A DNA stretch of 64,000 nucleotides from NCBI RefSeq assembly GCF_000226315.1, contig NC_016026.1, positions 868,001-932,000 on the forward strand, given 5' to 3'. Below the pieces are notes generated by a model. That model had not been told where the DNA came from and made no database searches. It worked only from the letters and a program-made list of their open reading frames with translations. This stretch comes from Micavibrio aeruginosavorus ARL-13 (GTDB lineage: Bacteria; Pseudomonadota; Alphaproteobacteria; Micavibrionales; Micavibrionaceae). Positions 18,891 through 32,170 of the stretch are shown one piece after another. Numbering within the stretch: position 1 is the first letter of the stretch; each line of letters begins with the position of its first letter. Both the position numbers and the translations under genes were made by a program.

Positions 18891-19706
18891 ATGACATCTG
18901 AATCTACGATTAAAGCGTATTATGAGCGGGCGGGCCTTCTGGAGTTGATTGATGCAGGATTAAAAGAGGCGGGCGTCGATCCCCTGCGCCCCGGTCCCGA
19001 TGATTTATCCCCCTTTGATGAATTTCATATTGGCGGCAAACGCGCCACGGCTGATTTTATCAACCGTCTGGGGTTCCACGCGGGTATGACCGTGTTGGAT
19101 ATTGGCAGTGGCCTGGGCGGCCCGGCGCGGTACGTCGCGCATGAAATGGGGGCCAACGTGATCGGGATTGATCTGTCGCCGGAATATTGCGCCGTTGCCA
19201 CAGAATTATCCCGCCGCATGGGCATGGGGTCACGCACGCAATTTCGTGTCGGCAATGCGGAAGCACTGGATTTTGCCGATGCCAGTTTCAATGGGGCCTA
19301 TACCATCCATACCGGCATGAACATTCTGGATAAAACCGTTCTGTATAAGGGTGTTCACGACATTCTGAAGCCCGGGGCCATATTCGGCATATATGATGTG
19401 ATGGCGGGGCCGGCGGGAACACCGCCCGCATTCCCGTTGCCATGGGCGGGGGGGAGCGAAACCAGCCATTTGGTCACGCCACCGGATACGGAGATGTTGC
19501 TGACCTTCTGTGGGTTTGAAATCCTTGCCAAGGCGAATCAATCGGCACAGGCCTTGGCCGCCTTTGACGCGGCGGCCAAAATGGGCGATCGCCCCGGTCT
19601 GGCCCGTGTTATGGGGCCCGAATTTGCCCAATCCCTGCAAAATCTGGCCGTATCCGTGAAAAACGGGGCCTTGGCCCCGTGGATTTTTGTGGCCCGCCGT
19701 GTATAA
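18891..19706 (+). CDS. Class I SAM-dependent methyltransferase
   Basis: 271 residues. SAM motif I VLDIGSGLGGPARYVA lies near residue 65, then VIGIDLSPEYCAVA, then VGNAEALDFADASFNGAYTI and LKPGAIFGIYDVM. An extended opening (AYYERAGLLELIDAGLKEAG, then FHIGGKRATADFI) resembles glycine/sarcosine-type methyltransferases, but the substrate cannot be read from the sequence. GGGGAC is placed just before the ATG at 18891. It is followed after 31 bases by the ABC-F gene and may share its transcript. Confidence 0.82.
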   Translation: MTSESTIKAYYERAGLLELIDAGLKEAGVDPLRPGPDDLSPFDEFHIGGKRATADFINRLGFHAGMTVLDIGSGLGGPARYVAHEMGANVIGIDLSPEYCAVATELSRRMGMGSRTQFRVGNAEALDFADASFNGAYTIHTGMNILDKTVLYKGVHDILKPGAIFGIYDVMAGPAGTPPAFPLPWAGGSETSHLVTPPDTEMLLTFCGFEILAKANQSAQALAAFDAAAKMGDRPGLARVMGPEFAQSLQNLAVSVKNGALAPWIFVARRV

Positions 19707-19737
19707 AGACCCCTGTGAATAACAGGGTACGGATATT

Positions 19738-21600
19738 GTGGTTGCACGACTTCTCTTAAGCGTTCAGGACGCCTGCGTCAGCTTTGGTGACAAAAAGCTG
19801 TTTGATGGCCTGTCCTTTAATATCACCGAAGGCGACAAAATCTGCCTGGTCGGCAAGAATGGCGCGGGCAAAACCACGTTGATGAATATTATCACCGGTA
19901 CACGTGATCTGGACGATGGGACGCGGTGGCAGTTGCAGGGGATGACCATTGGCTATCTGCAACAAGATATCACACCGACCAAGGGGCAGAGCGTTTACGA
20001 CTTTGTCTTCTCCCAATTCTCAACCGAAGAACAAATTGCCGCGAATGCGTACAAGGTCGATATGGTCCTGCATCCGCTGGGCCTTGACCCACAGGCGAAA
20101 ATGGACAAGCTCTCCGGCGGCCAGTTACGTCGTGCGGCCATGGCGCGGGCTCTGGTTGAGGAACCGGATATCCTGTTGCTCGACGAACCGACTAACCACC
20201 TTGATCTGGATGTGATCGAATGGCTGGAGGGGATGGTTCGGGGCTATCACGGGGCCGTTGTCTGTATCAGCCACGATAAGGCCTTCCTGAACGCCATTTC
20301 CGATAAAGTGTTCTGGCTGGATCGTGGCACGTTAAAGGTCTGTCCTTACGGGTTCAGCCGTTTTGACGAATGGTCCGCCATGATTCTGGATCAGGAAGCC
20401 CGCACCCTGCATAACCGCGAGAAGGCTTTATTACAGGAGCTAGAATGGGCTAGCCGCGGTGTAAAGGCGCGACGCAAACGCAACCAGCGTCGATTGGATC
20501 TGGTGAAGGCCGAGCGCGACAAATTCTTTAAGGATAAGGGCGAATTTTTACGCATGATGGCGAAAATCGAAATTTCGCCGATTGAAACCGAGGTTTCATC
20601 CAAAATCGTTGCCGAATTTTTCAAGGTTAAAAAAGGATTCAATGAAGACGGGCGTGAAATACCAATTCTGGACCAATTTTCCCTGCGTATTATGCGCGGG
20701 GATCGGATTGGTATTCTGGGGCGCAATGGTTCGGGGAAAACAACCTTCCTGCGTCTGTTGACCGGGGAATTGGAGCCCGATGCGGGCAAGGTCAAGATGT
20801 CGCGGGAAATTGAATTTTCCTATTTCGATCAAACGCGCCGTGATTTGATACCGGAATGGTCCTTGTGGAAGACGTTGGCTCCTGATGGGGGCGATCATGT
20901 CAATGTACGCGGCAAGCCGCGCCATGTGTGCGGGTATCTGAAAGATTTCATGTTTGACCCGACCATGGCGTTACAGCCCGTTTCGACATTGTCAGGGGGG
21001 CAAAAAAACCGCCTGATGCTGGCGCGCGTCCTGGCTGATCCGAAAAGTTTCCTGATTCTGGACGAACCGACCAACGATCTGGATATGGATACGTTGGACA
21101 TGCTGGAAGAAATGCTGTCCGAATATCAGGGCACATTGATTATTGTCAGCCATGATCGCGATTTCCTCGATCAAACCGTCACTAAAATTCTGGCGTTTGA
21201 GGGGGATGGGAAGATCGAGGGCTATATTGGCGGGTATTCCGATTATCTTGCCGCGCGGGCCGAGCGCAAGGCCCGTATGGGAGCGGCGGCAGAGGCGGCA
21301 AAGCGTACCGATAAGAAAGATGCCGATGCGCCGCAGGTGATTGAGGCGGCCCCGGCTGCTTCGAAAACGCGCATGTCCTACAAACTGCAATATGAACTCG
21401 ACAATCTGCCGAAGAAAATTGCGGCGCTGGAAAGCGAAATTGATGAATTACAGGATGCGCTGGCCGATCCTGATTTGTATCAGCGCGACCCTGGTGCCTT
21501 TGAAAATATGTCGCGGCGTCTGCCGCTGGCGCAGGCGGATTTGGACCACGCGGAAACGCGCTGGCTGGAGCTGGAGGCGATGAAGGCCGAATCGGTTTGA
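19738..21600 (+). CDS. uup: ABC-F ATPase, Uup type
   Basis: 620 residues, GTG start. Two soluble ATPase domains: the first with GKNGAGKTT, LSGGQLRRAAMARAL and DEPTNHLD, the second with GRNGSGKTT, LSGGQKNRLMLARVL and DEPTNDLD. No membrane segments. The charged linker between the domains and the C-terminal coiled coil (about 560-615, from ALESEIDELQDALADPDLYQ) are the marks of Uup, which binds branched DNA and ribosomes. Both ATPase sites look intact. ABC-F resistance proteins share the twin-ATPase plan, but the C-terminal coiled coil favours Uup. Confidence 0.88.
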   Translation: MVARLLLSVQDACVSFGDKKLFDGLSFNITEGDKICLVGKNGAGKTTLMNIITGTRDLDDGTRWQLQGMTIGYLQQDITPTKGQSVYDFVFSQFSTEEQIAANAYKVDMVLHPLGLDPQAKMDKLSGGQLRRAAMARALVEEPDILLLDEPTNHLDLDVIEWLEGMVRGYHGAVVCISHDKAFLNAISDKVFWLDRGTLKVCPYGFSRFDEWSAMILDQEARTLHNREKALLQELEWASRGVKARRKRNQRRLDLVKAERDKFFKDKGEFLRMMAKIEISPIETEVSSKIVAEFFKVKKGFNEDGREIPILDQFSLRIMRGDRIGILGRNGSGKTTFLRLLTGELEPDAGKVKMSREIEFSYFDQTRRDLIPEWSLWKTLAPDGGDHVNVRGKPRHVCGYLKDFMFDPTMALQPVSTLSGGQKNRLMLARVLADPKSFLILDEPTNDLDMDTLDMLEEMLSEYQGTLIIVSHDRDFLDQTVTKILAFEGDGKIEGYIGGYSDYLAARAERKARMGAAAEAAKRTDKKDADAPQVIEAAPAASKTRMSYKLQYELDNLPKKIAALESEIDELQDALADPDLYQRDPGAFENMSRRLPLAQADLDHAETRWLELEAMKAESV

Positions 21601-21894
21601 CTCTGCCGAATCGCGTGAAGGCCTGATTCTATGGGGCTTGGGACGCTTTGTGGGTCTGCTGCACGCCTGTGGGGCCTTAAAAACAAGGGGTTTTTGCCTG
21701 TTTTTTGGGGAAAAATGTGCAAAACAGCGTAAAGACAGGGGGTTCGTGCATTTTTTCTATCGACAAAAACCAGCAATCTGGCATTTATCAATGAAAGGTT
21801 TTCTGGTGTGATTCTGTTTTGCGGGGCCGTGAGCGGCCACGGGACAGAATGTGCCAGAGGCATATATCAACAACGATGGAAGAGAGTCCGACAA
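21601..21894. other. Intergenic region before the HU gene
   Basis: About 294 bases without a convincing gene. It contains the short hairpin GGCCGTGAGCGGCC at about 21825-21840 and AT-rich tracts that could hold the promoter of the HU gene. The open frames here lack ribosome sites and family resemblance. I see no tRNA or known structured RNA. Confidence 0.4.
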
Positions 21895-22281
21895 ATGGCT
21901 GCTAAAACCGCTGCTAAAACTGCCGCTAAAGCTCCTGCTAAAGCCGCTGCTAAAGCTCCTGCTGCTGCTGCGAAATCCGCTACGGCAAAAACAACTGCTC
22001 CGACAGTGACGCTGAAACAAATCGGCGCCGAACTGGCCGAAAAGCACGAAATGACCAAGAAGCAAGTAAACTTGCTGATGGATGATCTGGTAGCCCTGCT
22101 GGTGAAAAACCTGAAAAAAGGCAACCGTGTTCGTATGGCTGGTCTGGGCATCCTGCAAGTGCGTAAACGCGCAGCTCGCATGGGTCGTAACCCGGCCACC
22201 GGCGAAACCATCAAAATCCCGGCGAAAAAGAAAATTGCTTTCCGCGCTGCTAAAGAACTGAAAGAAGCCGTAGGCAAATAA
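21895..22281 (+). CDS. HU-family DNA-binding protein with histone-H1-like N-terminal tail
   Basis: 128 residues. The first 38 are almost only Ala, Lys and Pro with Thr/Ser (repeats of AAKTAAK and AKAPAKAA), like bacterial histone-H1-type tails. Residues about 39-128 form the HU fold: TLKQIGAELAEKHEMTKKQV, then VRMAGLGILQVRKRAARMGR with NPATGETIKIPAKKKI, the DNA-binding arm. It should compact and organise DNA. The ATG at 21895 follows GGAAGAGAG; the frame remains open upstream without a better start. A strong terminator follows, so it is a single-gene transcript. Confidence 0.9.
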   Translation: MAAKTAAKTAAKAPAKAAAKAPAAAAKSATAKTTAPTVTLKQIGAELAEKHEMTKKQVNLLMDDLVALLVKNLKKGNRVRMAGLGILQVRKRAARMGRNPATGETIKIPAKKKIAFRAAKELKEAVGK

Positions 22282-22315
22282 GCTTTGGATCGGCCCTAAA
22301 GCCGGTTTAAACCGC

Positions 22316-22350
22316 AAAACCCGTTCCGGACGCGTTCGGAACGGGTTTTT
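22316..22350 (+). terminator. Intrinsic terminator after the HU gene
   Basis: AAAACCCGTTCCG pairs with CGGAACGGGTTTT over an 8-base loop and ends in a T-run. Perfect 13-base-pair stem, 34 bases past the stop. Confidence 0.87.
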
Positions 22351-22498
22351 GTATGCGTGGATAATGCGCTGAAAATACACATTTTTATTTGTTTCTTTTC
22401 ATGTTTAAGGCTTTTATGGCCTACAGGCTTATACTTTTTATAGAGCATAACGTTTCATATTTTTTGGTGTTTTGGTGCAGGGTCTTTTGAGTACAGAC

Positions 22499-26551
<4,053 letters not shown>

Positions 26552-26561
26552 GTTTGAGATC

Positions 26562-26590
26562 AAAAAAGCCGGCGCGTGCCGGGCGTTTTT
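26562..26590. terminator. Bidirectional terminator between convergent genes
   Basis: An A-run, CCGGC-GCGT-GCCGG core and a T-run lie in the 54-base gap between the kinase and the VWA-protein gene, suiting termination from either side. Confidence 0.6.
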
Positions 26591-26605
26591 ATTGTTTTGG
26601 CTTTA

Positions 26606-28750
26606 TTAGAGCGTGTCCTCGCGAACAAATTTCAGGGCCTGGTTCTGACATTGGAAAACGCTACGTTTTCCGCCACCACTATAGTAAGTGTAATGGCCCT
26701 GCGGGACGATGGTTTGTCCAGATTTACACGAGCCACCCAGGCTGCCATCTCCACAAGAAATGCCGTTGAGCGGGCCGCATCCCAGCAGGTTGGCAGGGTC
26801 AGAGCAGTAGGAGTTAGTCAATCCCGCCTTCAAAGCTGTTCTGAAGTTGCTCGAATCCGCTGCCAGATTGACAACCACCCCCTTCAGGCCGTAATTGCGA
26901 ATAAAGTTCGCATAGAAGGCACTGGGGGAAGGTAGGCCCGCAAAGCTGAAATCTGTTGCCAGAACGATCAGGTTTGCGTTTGCGGCCTTCAATTGCGATG
27001 CCAGCGTTGCCGGAGCAACGTGATGGTGCGAAATCGCATCCGTAGCCAGAACGATGTTCAGCGGTCTGTCGGTTTGACCTTTGAAGTCGGCGACTGTTCG
27101 AGAAATTGCATAATATTGCGATTCTTCCCAGTCACCACCGTTCCATGCCGCCCATGACCCAATTTCGTTCAAAATTGCGGCCTTGGATGTCGATACATCG
27201 CGCAGGTTCATCTCGTTTCGGTAAGCCCAGTCTGCGGGTGTACAGAATGTACAAGACGGGAAGTCGGTAAAGCTTGTCAAACCAACTTTCCAACCCTTGA
27301 AGTCCGGATCGTTCAAAACGGCACTCATATTGTTTTTCAGGTTTGGCAGGTCATCCCAATACGAACCGGACAAATCCTGTACCAAAACCATGGCCCCTTC
27401 GCTCGACATGGCGTTGCATGTCTCCATGCTGGCTTTCGCGCTGGCCATACAGTTCGGCGATTTACCGCCTTCGCCTGTGGCCTGACATGTCCATGCCCAG
27501 GAACCGCCACCACTCGGAACTTTGGATGGTGTGCCAAAGGCGCAGAGGGAAGCGTAGCTGATTTCGCTTGCGCTGGTATAGGTTCGACCATTGGCCGTGC
27601 CGCAAACGCCATCAATGACCTGCGTGGCATAGCACTGTGCCGCTGGTTCAATGTCTTTCGGATCGCCTTCGCATTCCCAGTGATAGGTTTTCAAACCTGA
27701 AGCCGAATTCACCTTTTCTACAATTTTCGTCGGTCCGCCAACTACGCACTGGCCATAGGGTACGGCCAGAATGGCCGCGGCATCGGCGTAATATCCCTTA
27801 TGTGCCGCGCCGCAATGGCCCGGGGCAGGGAACATTTTTTTCGGTTTTTCCCCTGCGCACAATGAAACGGTTGTTGGATAGCATGCGCTTTCCACTGTGC
27901 TTAGAACGGCGGGTTTGTTCATAATAAACGCATCCCAATCAGCGAATGACCCCGGGGGGCCCGCAGGCATCATCAAATCTTCACCGGCACCGGAATCACG
28001 TTGAATCCATTTCAGGCGATTGGGCTCGCCAACAGCTCCGCGGTCAATATATTCGAGGTAAGACGATGCCCCGGTCTGAATGCGGAACATATCATCGTTC
28101 TTACTGGGGTCAGAATGAGAACCGATAATTTTTGGTGTTGCGGTATCGTCAAAGACGCAGTGTTGTTTAACTGAATACTGATTTCCGCTCTCGTCTTTCG
28201 GACTTTTCAGGCTTGTGACGCGGCCGCCAACGCATTTGGACTCCGCTGTTGCGCTCACATGGGTTGGGCCAACGGGCATGGCTGGAACAAAGTATGAAAT
28301 CTCATAAATGTCTTGGCCCAGTCGGTTTCCAATTTTTTTGTATTTTGGATCGTACCCTTCTTTACGAAGGTCAGCGAGCATTGAATTCAGATCGCTGGCG
28401 TGAACTTCGGGGTAGGTATAATCGAACGCATCATAACAGTTCCCAGACAATGATCCATTCACAACGGACCACTGACCGGCGCTACATTCGACGGTGGCAC
28501 TGGCCTCGGCTTTGCTCTCCTCGCTTGGTGGAAGGGTGATTTTGATGGTTGTTCCCAAACGGGAATACACATCAACCGTGGATTTTTTAGTCCCATCCGT
28601 CGGCTTGAATTTATAGTGTTCCTGTTTTTCGGTATAGGTTTTTACCGGGGATATGTCCTGTGCATAGCCTGCGGACAAGGTGCCGGAAAATACAAGTGCG
28701 CACCCGGTAACCAGAAGAAGAAAGGAATATGATTTTGCTCTACCCATCAC
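26606..28750 (-). CDS. Large secreted protein with VWA (MIDAS) domain
   Basis: 714 residues from a GTG at 28750, or 713 from the ATG one codon later; GGGGGAC lies upstream. A signal peptide ends near SAGYAQ-D. The N-terminal 300 residues parallel the protein at 32390, sharing PAGPPGSFADWDAF and SACYPTTVSLCAG. Two Cys-rich units follow (GHCGAAHKGYYAD and GVCGTANGRTYTS with W-x-C). A von Willebrand A-like domain spans about 452-650, with the MIDAS start DLSGS at 459-463 and DAISHHHVAPATLASQL further on. A Cys-rich tail completes it. VWA domains of this kind bind ligands through a metal ion, as in PilY1-type pilus adhesins and integrin beta. It is last in the pilin gene series, suggesting a surface adhesin. 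Its ligand is unknown. Confidence 0.75.
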   Translation of the reverse strand: MMGRAKSYSFLLLVTGCALVFSGTLSAGYAQDISPVKTYTEKQEHYKFKPTDGTKKSTVDVYSRLGTTIKITLPPSEESKAEASATVECSAGQWSVVNGSLSGNCYDAFDYTYPEVHASDLNSMLADLRKEGYDPKYKKIGNRLGQDIYEISYFVPAMPVGPTHVSATAESKCVGGRVTSLKSPKDESGNQYSVKQHCVFDDTATPKIIGSHSDPSKNDDMFRIQTGASSYLEYIDRGAVGEPNRLKWIQRDSGAGEDLMMPAGPPGSFADWDAFIMNKPAVLSTVESACYPTTVSLCAGEKPKKMFPAPGHCGAAHKGYYADAAAILAVPYGQCVVGGPTKIVEKVNSASGLKTYHWECEGDPKDIEPAAQCYATQVIDGVCGTANGRTYTSASEISYASLCAFGTPSKVPSGGGSWAWTCQATGEGGKSPNCMASAKASMETCNAMSSEGAMVLVQDLSGSYWDDLPNLKNNMSAVLNDPDFKGWKVGLTSFTDFPSCTFCTPADWAYRNEMNLRDVSTSKAAILNEIGSWAAWNGGDWEESQYYAISRTVADFKGQTDRPLNIVLATDAISHHHVAPATLASQLKAANANLIVLATDFSFAGLPSPSAFYANFIRNYGLKGVVVNLAADSSNFRTALKAGLTNSYCSDPANLLGCGPLNGISCGDGSLGGSCKSGQTIVPQGHYTYYSGGGKRSVFQCQNQALKFVREDTL

Positions 28751-28802
28751 TCAACGTCCCCCACTTGACGCTATACCCAAAAAACAAAGATTCTTTTTAT
28801 AC

Positions 28803-28825
28803 TTAGGGATCATTTTAATCCCTAA
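28803..28825. promoter_or_regulatory. Hairpin between pilin gene and VWA-protein gene
   Basis: TTAGGGAT and ATCCCTAA pair over a 7-base loop in the 110-base gap. No T-run follows on the minus strand, so it may act as an attenuator or mRNA-stability hairpin rather than a full terminator. Confidence 0.35.
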
Positions 28826-28860
28826 ATGTTTATCATTTTGTTAATAATGCGGGGGTGTGT

Positions 28861-29835
28861 CTATTCGTAGAAGAAGACGGAGGCCCTGATTTTCTGGCCT
28901 TCCATCTCGGTTCCGGCCTCAACGCGGTCTTCGCTCTTGATCTCGCCCCCGGCGGTGGCAGAGGTTTTGCCCGCAAACACCTGGCCAGAGGCTTTAACCT
29001 GGACTGCATCGTCGAGGGAATCTACGGCAACGGTTCCATTGACGTGCAATTTGGCCTTGGGTTGGGCTTCGCCAATACCGACATTGGCATTGTTTTTATT
29101 GGCAATTTCCAGACCGGAAGCCGTTGGTGCCGCGACCCAGACGCTGGTTTCGCGCGGATACAGGCTATAGACCAGGCGGTCGTCGAAATGGTTCGCATTG
29201 TTGACATCGTTCATGGTGGCATAATCAAGGTCGGTAAAAATGGCGTCACCGTCACAATTTTCAATATCGGCCGCCCCGCCGGTACAGGGGGTGCCAATCG
29301 CTGATGACAGAAGGCTTCGCGCCCCTTTTCCGTCTGGGCCATGATTGACCAAAACAAATGGAACCGTGCGTTCTTCGCCGTTCTTGTTCACAATTCGCAC
29401 CGCGGTGGCATCCGTAAAGCCATCTGTTTGGGTCAGCGAGGCCGTCACGGCATAGGTCATTTTTCGATCAAAGAAATCTGCCGCCAGATGGTAAGGCAGG
29501 TTCAACGCGTGTACCGGAACCATACCTTGAACAACGCCGCTGGCTGCGGGGCATCCTGTTGTCATTTCCTTGCCAAAATCATTATTATCCGGGGTTAGGG
29601 TCGGATCAGCAGGGCAGGGCAGGCGATTGTTCTGTTCGGCGTAAAACGCCAAAGCTGACGTAATGCGTTCGCGGGTTTGAAATTCTTCGCGCACGGCCTT
29701 GTCGTTTTTATAGCTGGTGTAAACATGCAAAATGCCACTCAGCAAAAAGCCAAGGATCATCATTGATATGGCCATTTCAATCAGGGTGAAACCGGATTGG
29801 GCGCTTTGTGTGGGGCGGCGGCTGGTGTAAATCAT
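28861..29835 (-). CDS. Pilin-like protein with tail-fibre-like C-terminus, third of three
   Basis: 324 residues. The prepilin peptidase site is SGFTLIEMAISMMILGFLLS: cleavage after the Gly, Glu at +5, then the helical stalk. After the stalk comes NRLPCPADPTLTPDNNDFGK, shared with both neighbours, then a globular part with VNHGPDGKGA and MNDVNNANHFDDRLVYSL. Near 248-270 lies NVGIGEAQPKAKLHVNG, the glycine-rich motif seen in phage tail fibres, followed by a Gly/Ala/Thr-rich beta-prone tail. GGGAGG stands 7 bases before the ATG. It would be a minor pilin or pseudopilin whose tip resembles a receptor-binding fibre. No pilus motor or peptidase gene lies nearby. Confidence 0.78.
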   Translation of the reverse strand: MIYTSRRPTQSAQSGFTLIEMAISMMILGFLLSGILHVYTSYKNDKAVREEFQTRERITSALAFYAEQNNRLPCPADPTLTPDNNDFGKEMTTGCPAASGVVQGMVPVHALNLPYHLAADFFDRKMTYAVTASLTQTDGFTDATAVRIVNKNGEERTVPFVLVNHGPDGKGARSLLSSAIGTPCTGGAADIENCDGDAIFTDLDYATMNDVNNANHFDDRLVYSLYPRETSVWVAAPTASGLEIANKNNANVGIGEAQPKAKLHVNGTVAVDSLDDAVQVKASGQVFAGKTSATAGGEIKSEDRVEAGTEMEGQKIRASVFFYE

Positions 29836-29846
29836 GTCATGCCTCC

Positions 29847-30884
29847 CTAGTTACAGGCCGAAATATCAATATTGTAGCAGAAGCGACCCGCGCGGATCAC
29901 TTCGCCAGCCTCAGCGGCATCTTTGGTAATGATATTGCGTTCGGCTTCGACACGGTCACCGCGAATTGTGGCGTTTGTCTGCGCCTCGATCGTGCCGCGC
30001 GTGATGATATCGCCGGATGCGCTGGCCCCGCCTGCGTCAACGTTCAGGTTTCCACCGCGAACGCTTAGTTTTGCATCGGGATTGTCAACGCCGATACCGA
30101 TATTCCCTGTATTCCGGCTGACAATATTCACACCGGAATCGTCCGGCGTAATAACCCATAATGTTGTTTCTTTTTGTACCAAGCTGTAAATCACGGAATC
30201 GTCAAAATGATTGGCGTTATTGACGTTGTTCAAAGGGGCGTAGGGAAGGTCGCGGAACGCAGCGTCGCCATCGCAATTTTCTGAATCGGCGGCACTCGAG
30301 CCACAGGCGACGACGATGCTGGTGCCATCAACGCGATATGCGCCTTTCATGTCAGGGCCGTGGCTGATGACAATGAAAGGAGCGGTTTTGTCGATATCAA
30401 CAATATTATTCGATGCATCCCTGCCTTTGCCACGAATTTGAACTTCGTTGGCGCCGGTGTTGAATGTAGCGGTGTTTGTTTTTGTACCAGTGACGGCGTA
30501 GAGAAGCTTGTTCTGATAACCGTCACCAACCATTTCAAACGGCAGGTTCAGATCGAAAACCGGCAAAGCCCCCTGTGCAACGAGAACCGTGTTGCATGTC
30601 GCAGCCGCTTTACCAAAATTGGCATCCTGTGGACGCAAATCGAGGCGTGCGGGGCAGGGATAGCGGCCATTTTTCTGCAAATAAACAGCCATCGCTGATG
30701 TGATTTTTTCCTGCGTCACGCGTTCCTCAACATTGGCGCGTTCTGTTCTATAGATGTCATAAAGTTGAATAAAGGCACTGGCGAGAAGCCCGATAATAGC
30801 CACACCAATCGCCAGTTCGATCAGGGAAAAACCGGCCTGCGAATTGTGCGTGTTCTGTGTGTATGTTTGCTTCTGTTTCATCAT
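29847..30884 (-). CDS. Pilin-like protein with tail-fibre-like C-terminus, second of three
   Basis: 345 residues. Prepilin signal QAGFSLIELAIGVAIIGLLA with Glu at +5, then the stalk, then GRYPCPARLDLRPQDANFGK. A globular part follows with ISHGPDMKGAYR and LNNVNNANHFDDSVIYSL. Residues about 258-280 hold GNIGIGVDNPDAKLSVRGG, after which short imperfect beta-repeats (GDIITRGTIEA, ATIRGDRVEAE) run to a tail with two Cys (CYNIDISACN). Start codon and the upstream gene's stop share a base (TAATG), so translation of the two pilins is coupled. The deep sequence divergence from its neighbours suggests distinct roles within one assembled structure. Confidence 0.78.
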   Translation of the reverse strand: MMKQKQTYTQNTHNSQAGFSLIELAIGVAIIGLLASAFIQLYDIYRTERANVEERVTQEKITSAMAVYLQKNGRYPCPARLDLRPQDANFGKAAATCNTVLVAQGALPVFDLNLPFEMVGDGYQNKLLYAVTGTKTNTATFNTGANEVQIRGKGRDASNNIVDIDKTAPFIVISHGPDMKGAYRVDGTSIVVACGSSAADSENCDGDAAFRDLPYAPLNNVNNANHFDDSVIYSLVQKETTLWVITPDDSGVNIVSRNTGNIGIGVDNPDAKLSVRGGNLNVDAGGASASGDIITRGTIEAQTNATIRGDRVEAERNIITKDAAEAGEVIRAGRFCYNIDISACN

Positions 30885-32170
30885 TATTGGCAGTTCGCAG
30901 TGATAGCAGGTTTATAGCAGAATTTGGGGGCAATGGCTTGACCTCCGCCCAACTCGTCGTCGACAACAATATTTTCCTGGGCAATAACGGTTGTATCGGC
31001 TTTGACCTGGGATTGTTCGATGCTGGCGGCGGTGGTTCCCACCGCTTTCAGGTCTCCATCAATCTCAACGTTGCCGCCATAGACGCTCAGCCGCGCTTTA
31101 TCGTCAATTCCTGCGGTTCCCGGTACACCAATGCTCAGTGACTGGGATGTTTCTGTGTCCAGAACAACGTTACGATTGTCAACGCTGGCCCCTTGTGCCC
31201 ACCGCCATACGTCTTTTTCACGCAAATATCCGTTGAGTGAAAATTCAACGCGATCATCGAAATGGTTGTTATTGTTCATGTCGCCCATGCCGGCGAAGGG
31301 CATGGCTCGAAATACGGCATCGTTGTCACAGTTTTCGTTATCGAGAGCCGATGTGGTTCCGCAGTTAAAGGCGCGCACACCGCTTTCATCAACCCATGCG
31401 CCTTTTGTGTCTGGGCCGTGGCTCAAAACGACAAAGGGAACGAGGTCGGCCGTGGCCTGCTGTCCATTACGGTTGATGATGCGGATATTTCCAGAGACGG
31501 GATTCTGGCTCAATCGGGTTGCATCCCGGGTAACGGCATAGGTCAGTTTTGTGCCATAAATATCGCGGCCCAAACTGTCGACCACACATTTACGACTGGT
31601 CTCGGTCACATTTAATGTGTTGCGATCTGCTTCGGTATCCTGGTCGAAGTCACCATAATCGGCGTAATTTGCATCGCTATCGAAGAAAATCTGCTGAACG
31701 CTGTTCAGCTTGTTTTGAAAAACCTGTTTTAAGTTGTCGGGCAAATCGGCATCGTCTGTTTCGGTGCATCCCATGGCACGGTTCAGGGCCCGCACCGGAA
31801 CGGATCCTATAATCACTGTTCCGCCACCAATACCAGCAGCAGCCACGCCACCCGCCGGGGCCATACAATTACCGCCTGCATCAAAGTTTGGTTCCCCATA
31901 ATTGGCGTCACCGGGACGCAGGGTTGGCGAAGCGGGGCAAGGGTAGAAGCCGTAAATACGATAGTATTCCGCCATCCCCAGCAAGACGGAATCAAAAATA
32001 CCGTTCATGCGGGCGCTTTTAATTTCACCATCCTGATTCAGAATGTTAAAAACCGCCCCCATGATCAGGCTGGTGATCATGACGACAATAACCATTTCAA
32101 GAAGGGTGAACCCCCCCTGCGCAGAGGAGGCGAGTGGCAGATTTTTCTCTGTGCTCCGGCAAGTGCGCAT
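30884..32170 (-). CDS. Pilin-like protein with tail-fibre-like C-terminus, first of three
   Basis: 428 residues, the largest of the three and the first transcribed. The leader before the cleavage Gly is about 20 residues long, then GFTLLEMVIVVMITSLIMG. YGFYPCPASPTLRPGDANYG and VLSHGPDTKGAW match its paralogues, as does MNNNNHFDDRVEFSL. It has an extra block of about 80 residues with several Asp and Cys (residues 150-230). The fibre-like motif near 344-366 is LSIGVPGTAGIDDKARLSVY, and the tail ends in CYKPAITANCQ. Its stop overlaps the next start. No good ribosome site is visible at the ATG. Confidence 0.77.
   Translation of the reverse strand: MRTCRSTEKNLPLASSAQGGFTLLEMVIVVMITSLIMGAVFNILNQDGEIKSARMNGIFDSVLLGMAEYYRIYGFYPCPASPTLRPGDANYGEPNFDAGGNCMAPAGGVAAAGIGGGTVIIGSVPVRALNRAMGCTETDDADLPDNLKQVFQNKLNSVQQIFFDSDANYADYGDFDQDTEADRNTLNVTETSRKCVVDSLGRDIYGTKLTYAVTRDATRLSQNPVSGNIRIINRNGQQATADLVPFVVLSHGPDTKGAWVDESGVRAFNCGTTSALDNENCDNDAVFRAMPFAGMGDMNNNNHFDDRVEFSLNGYLREKDVWRWAQGASVDNRNVVLDTETSQSLSIGVPGTAGIDDKARLSVYGGNVEIDGDLKAVGTTAASIEQSQVKADTTVIAQENIVVDDELGGGQAIAPKFCYKPAITANCQ

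Noticed and set aside
19710-19727. Terminator between the methyltransferase and uup
   Set aside because: CCCTGT/ACAGGG is only six pairs with no T-run; too weak to claim.
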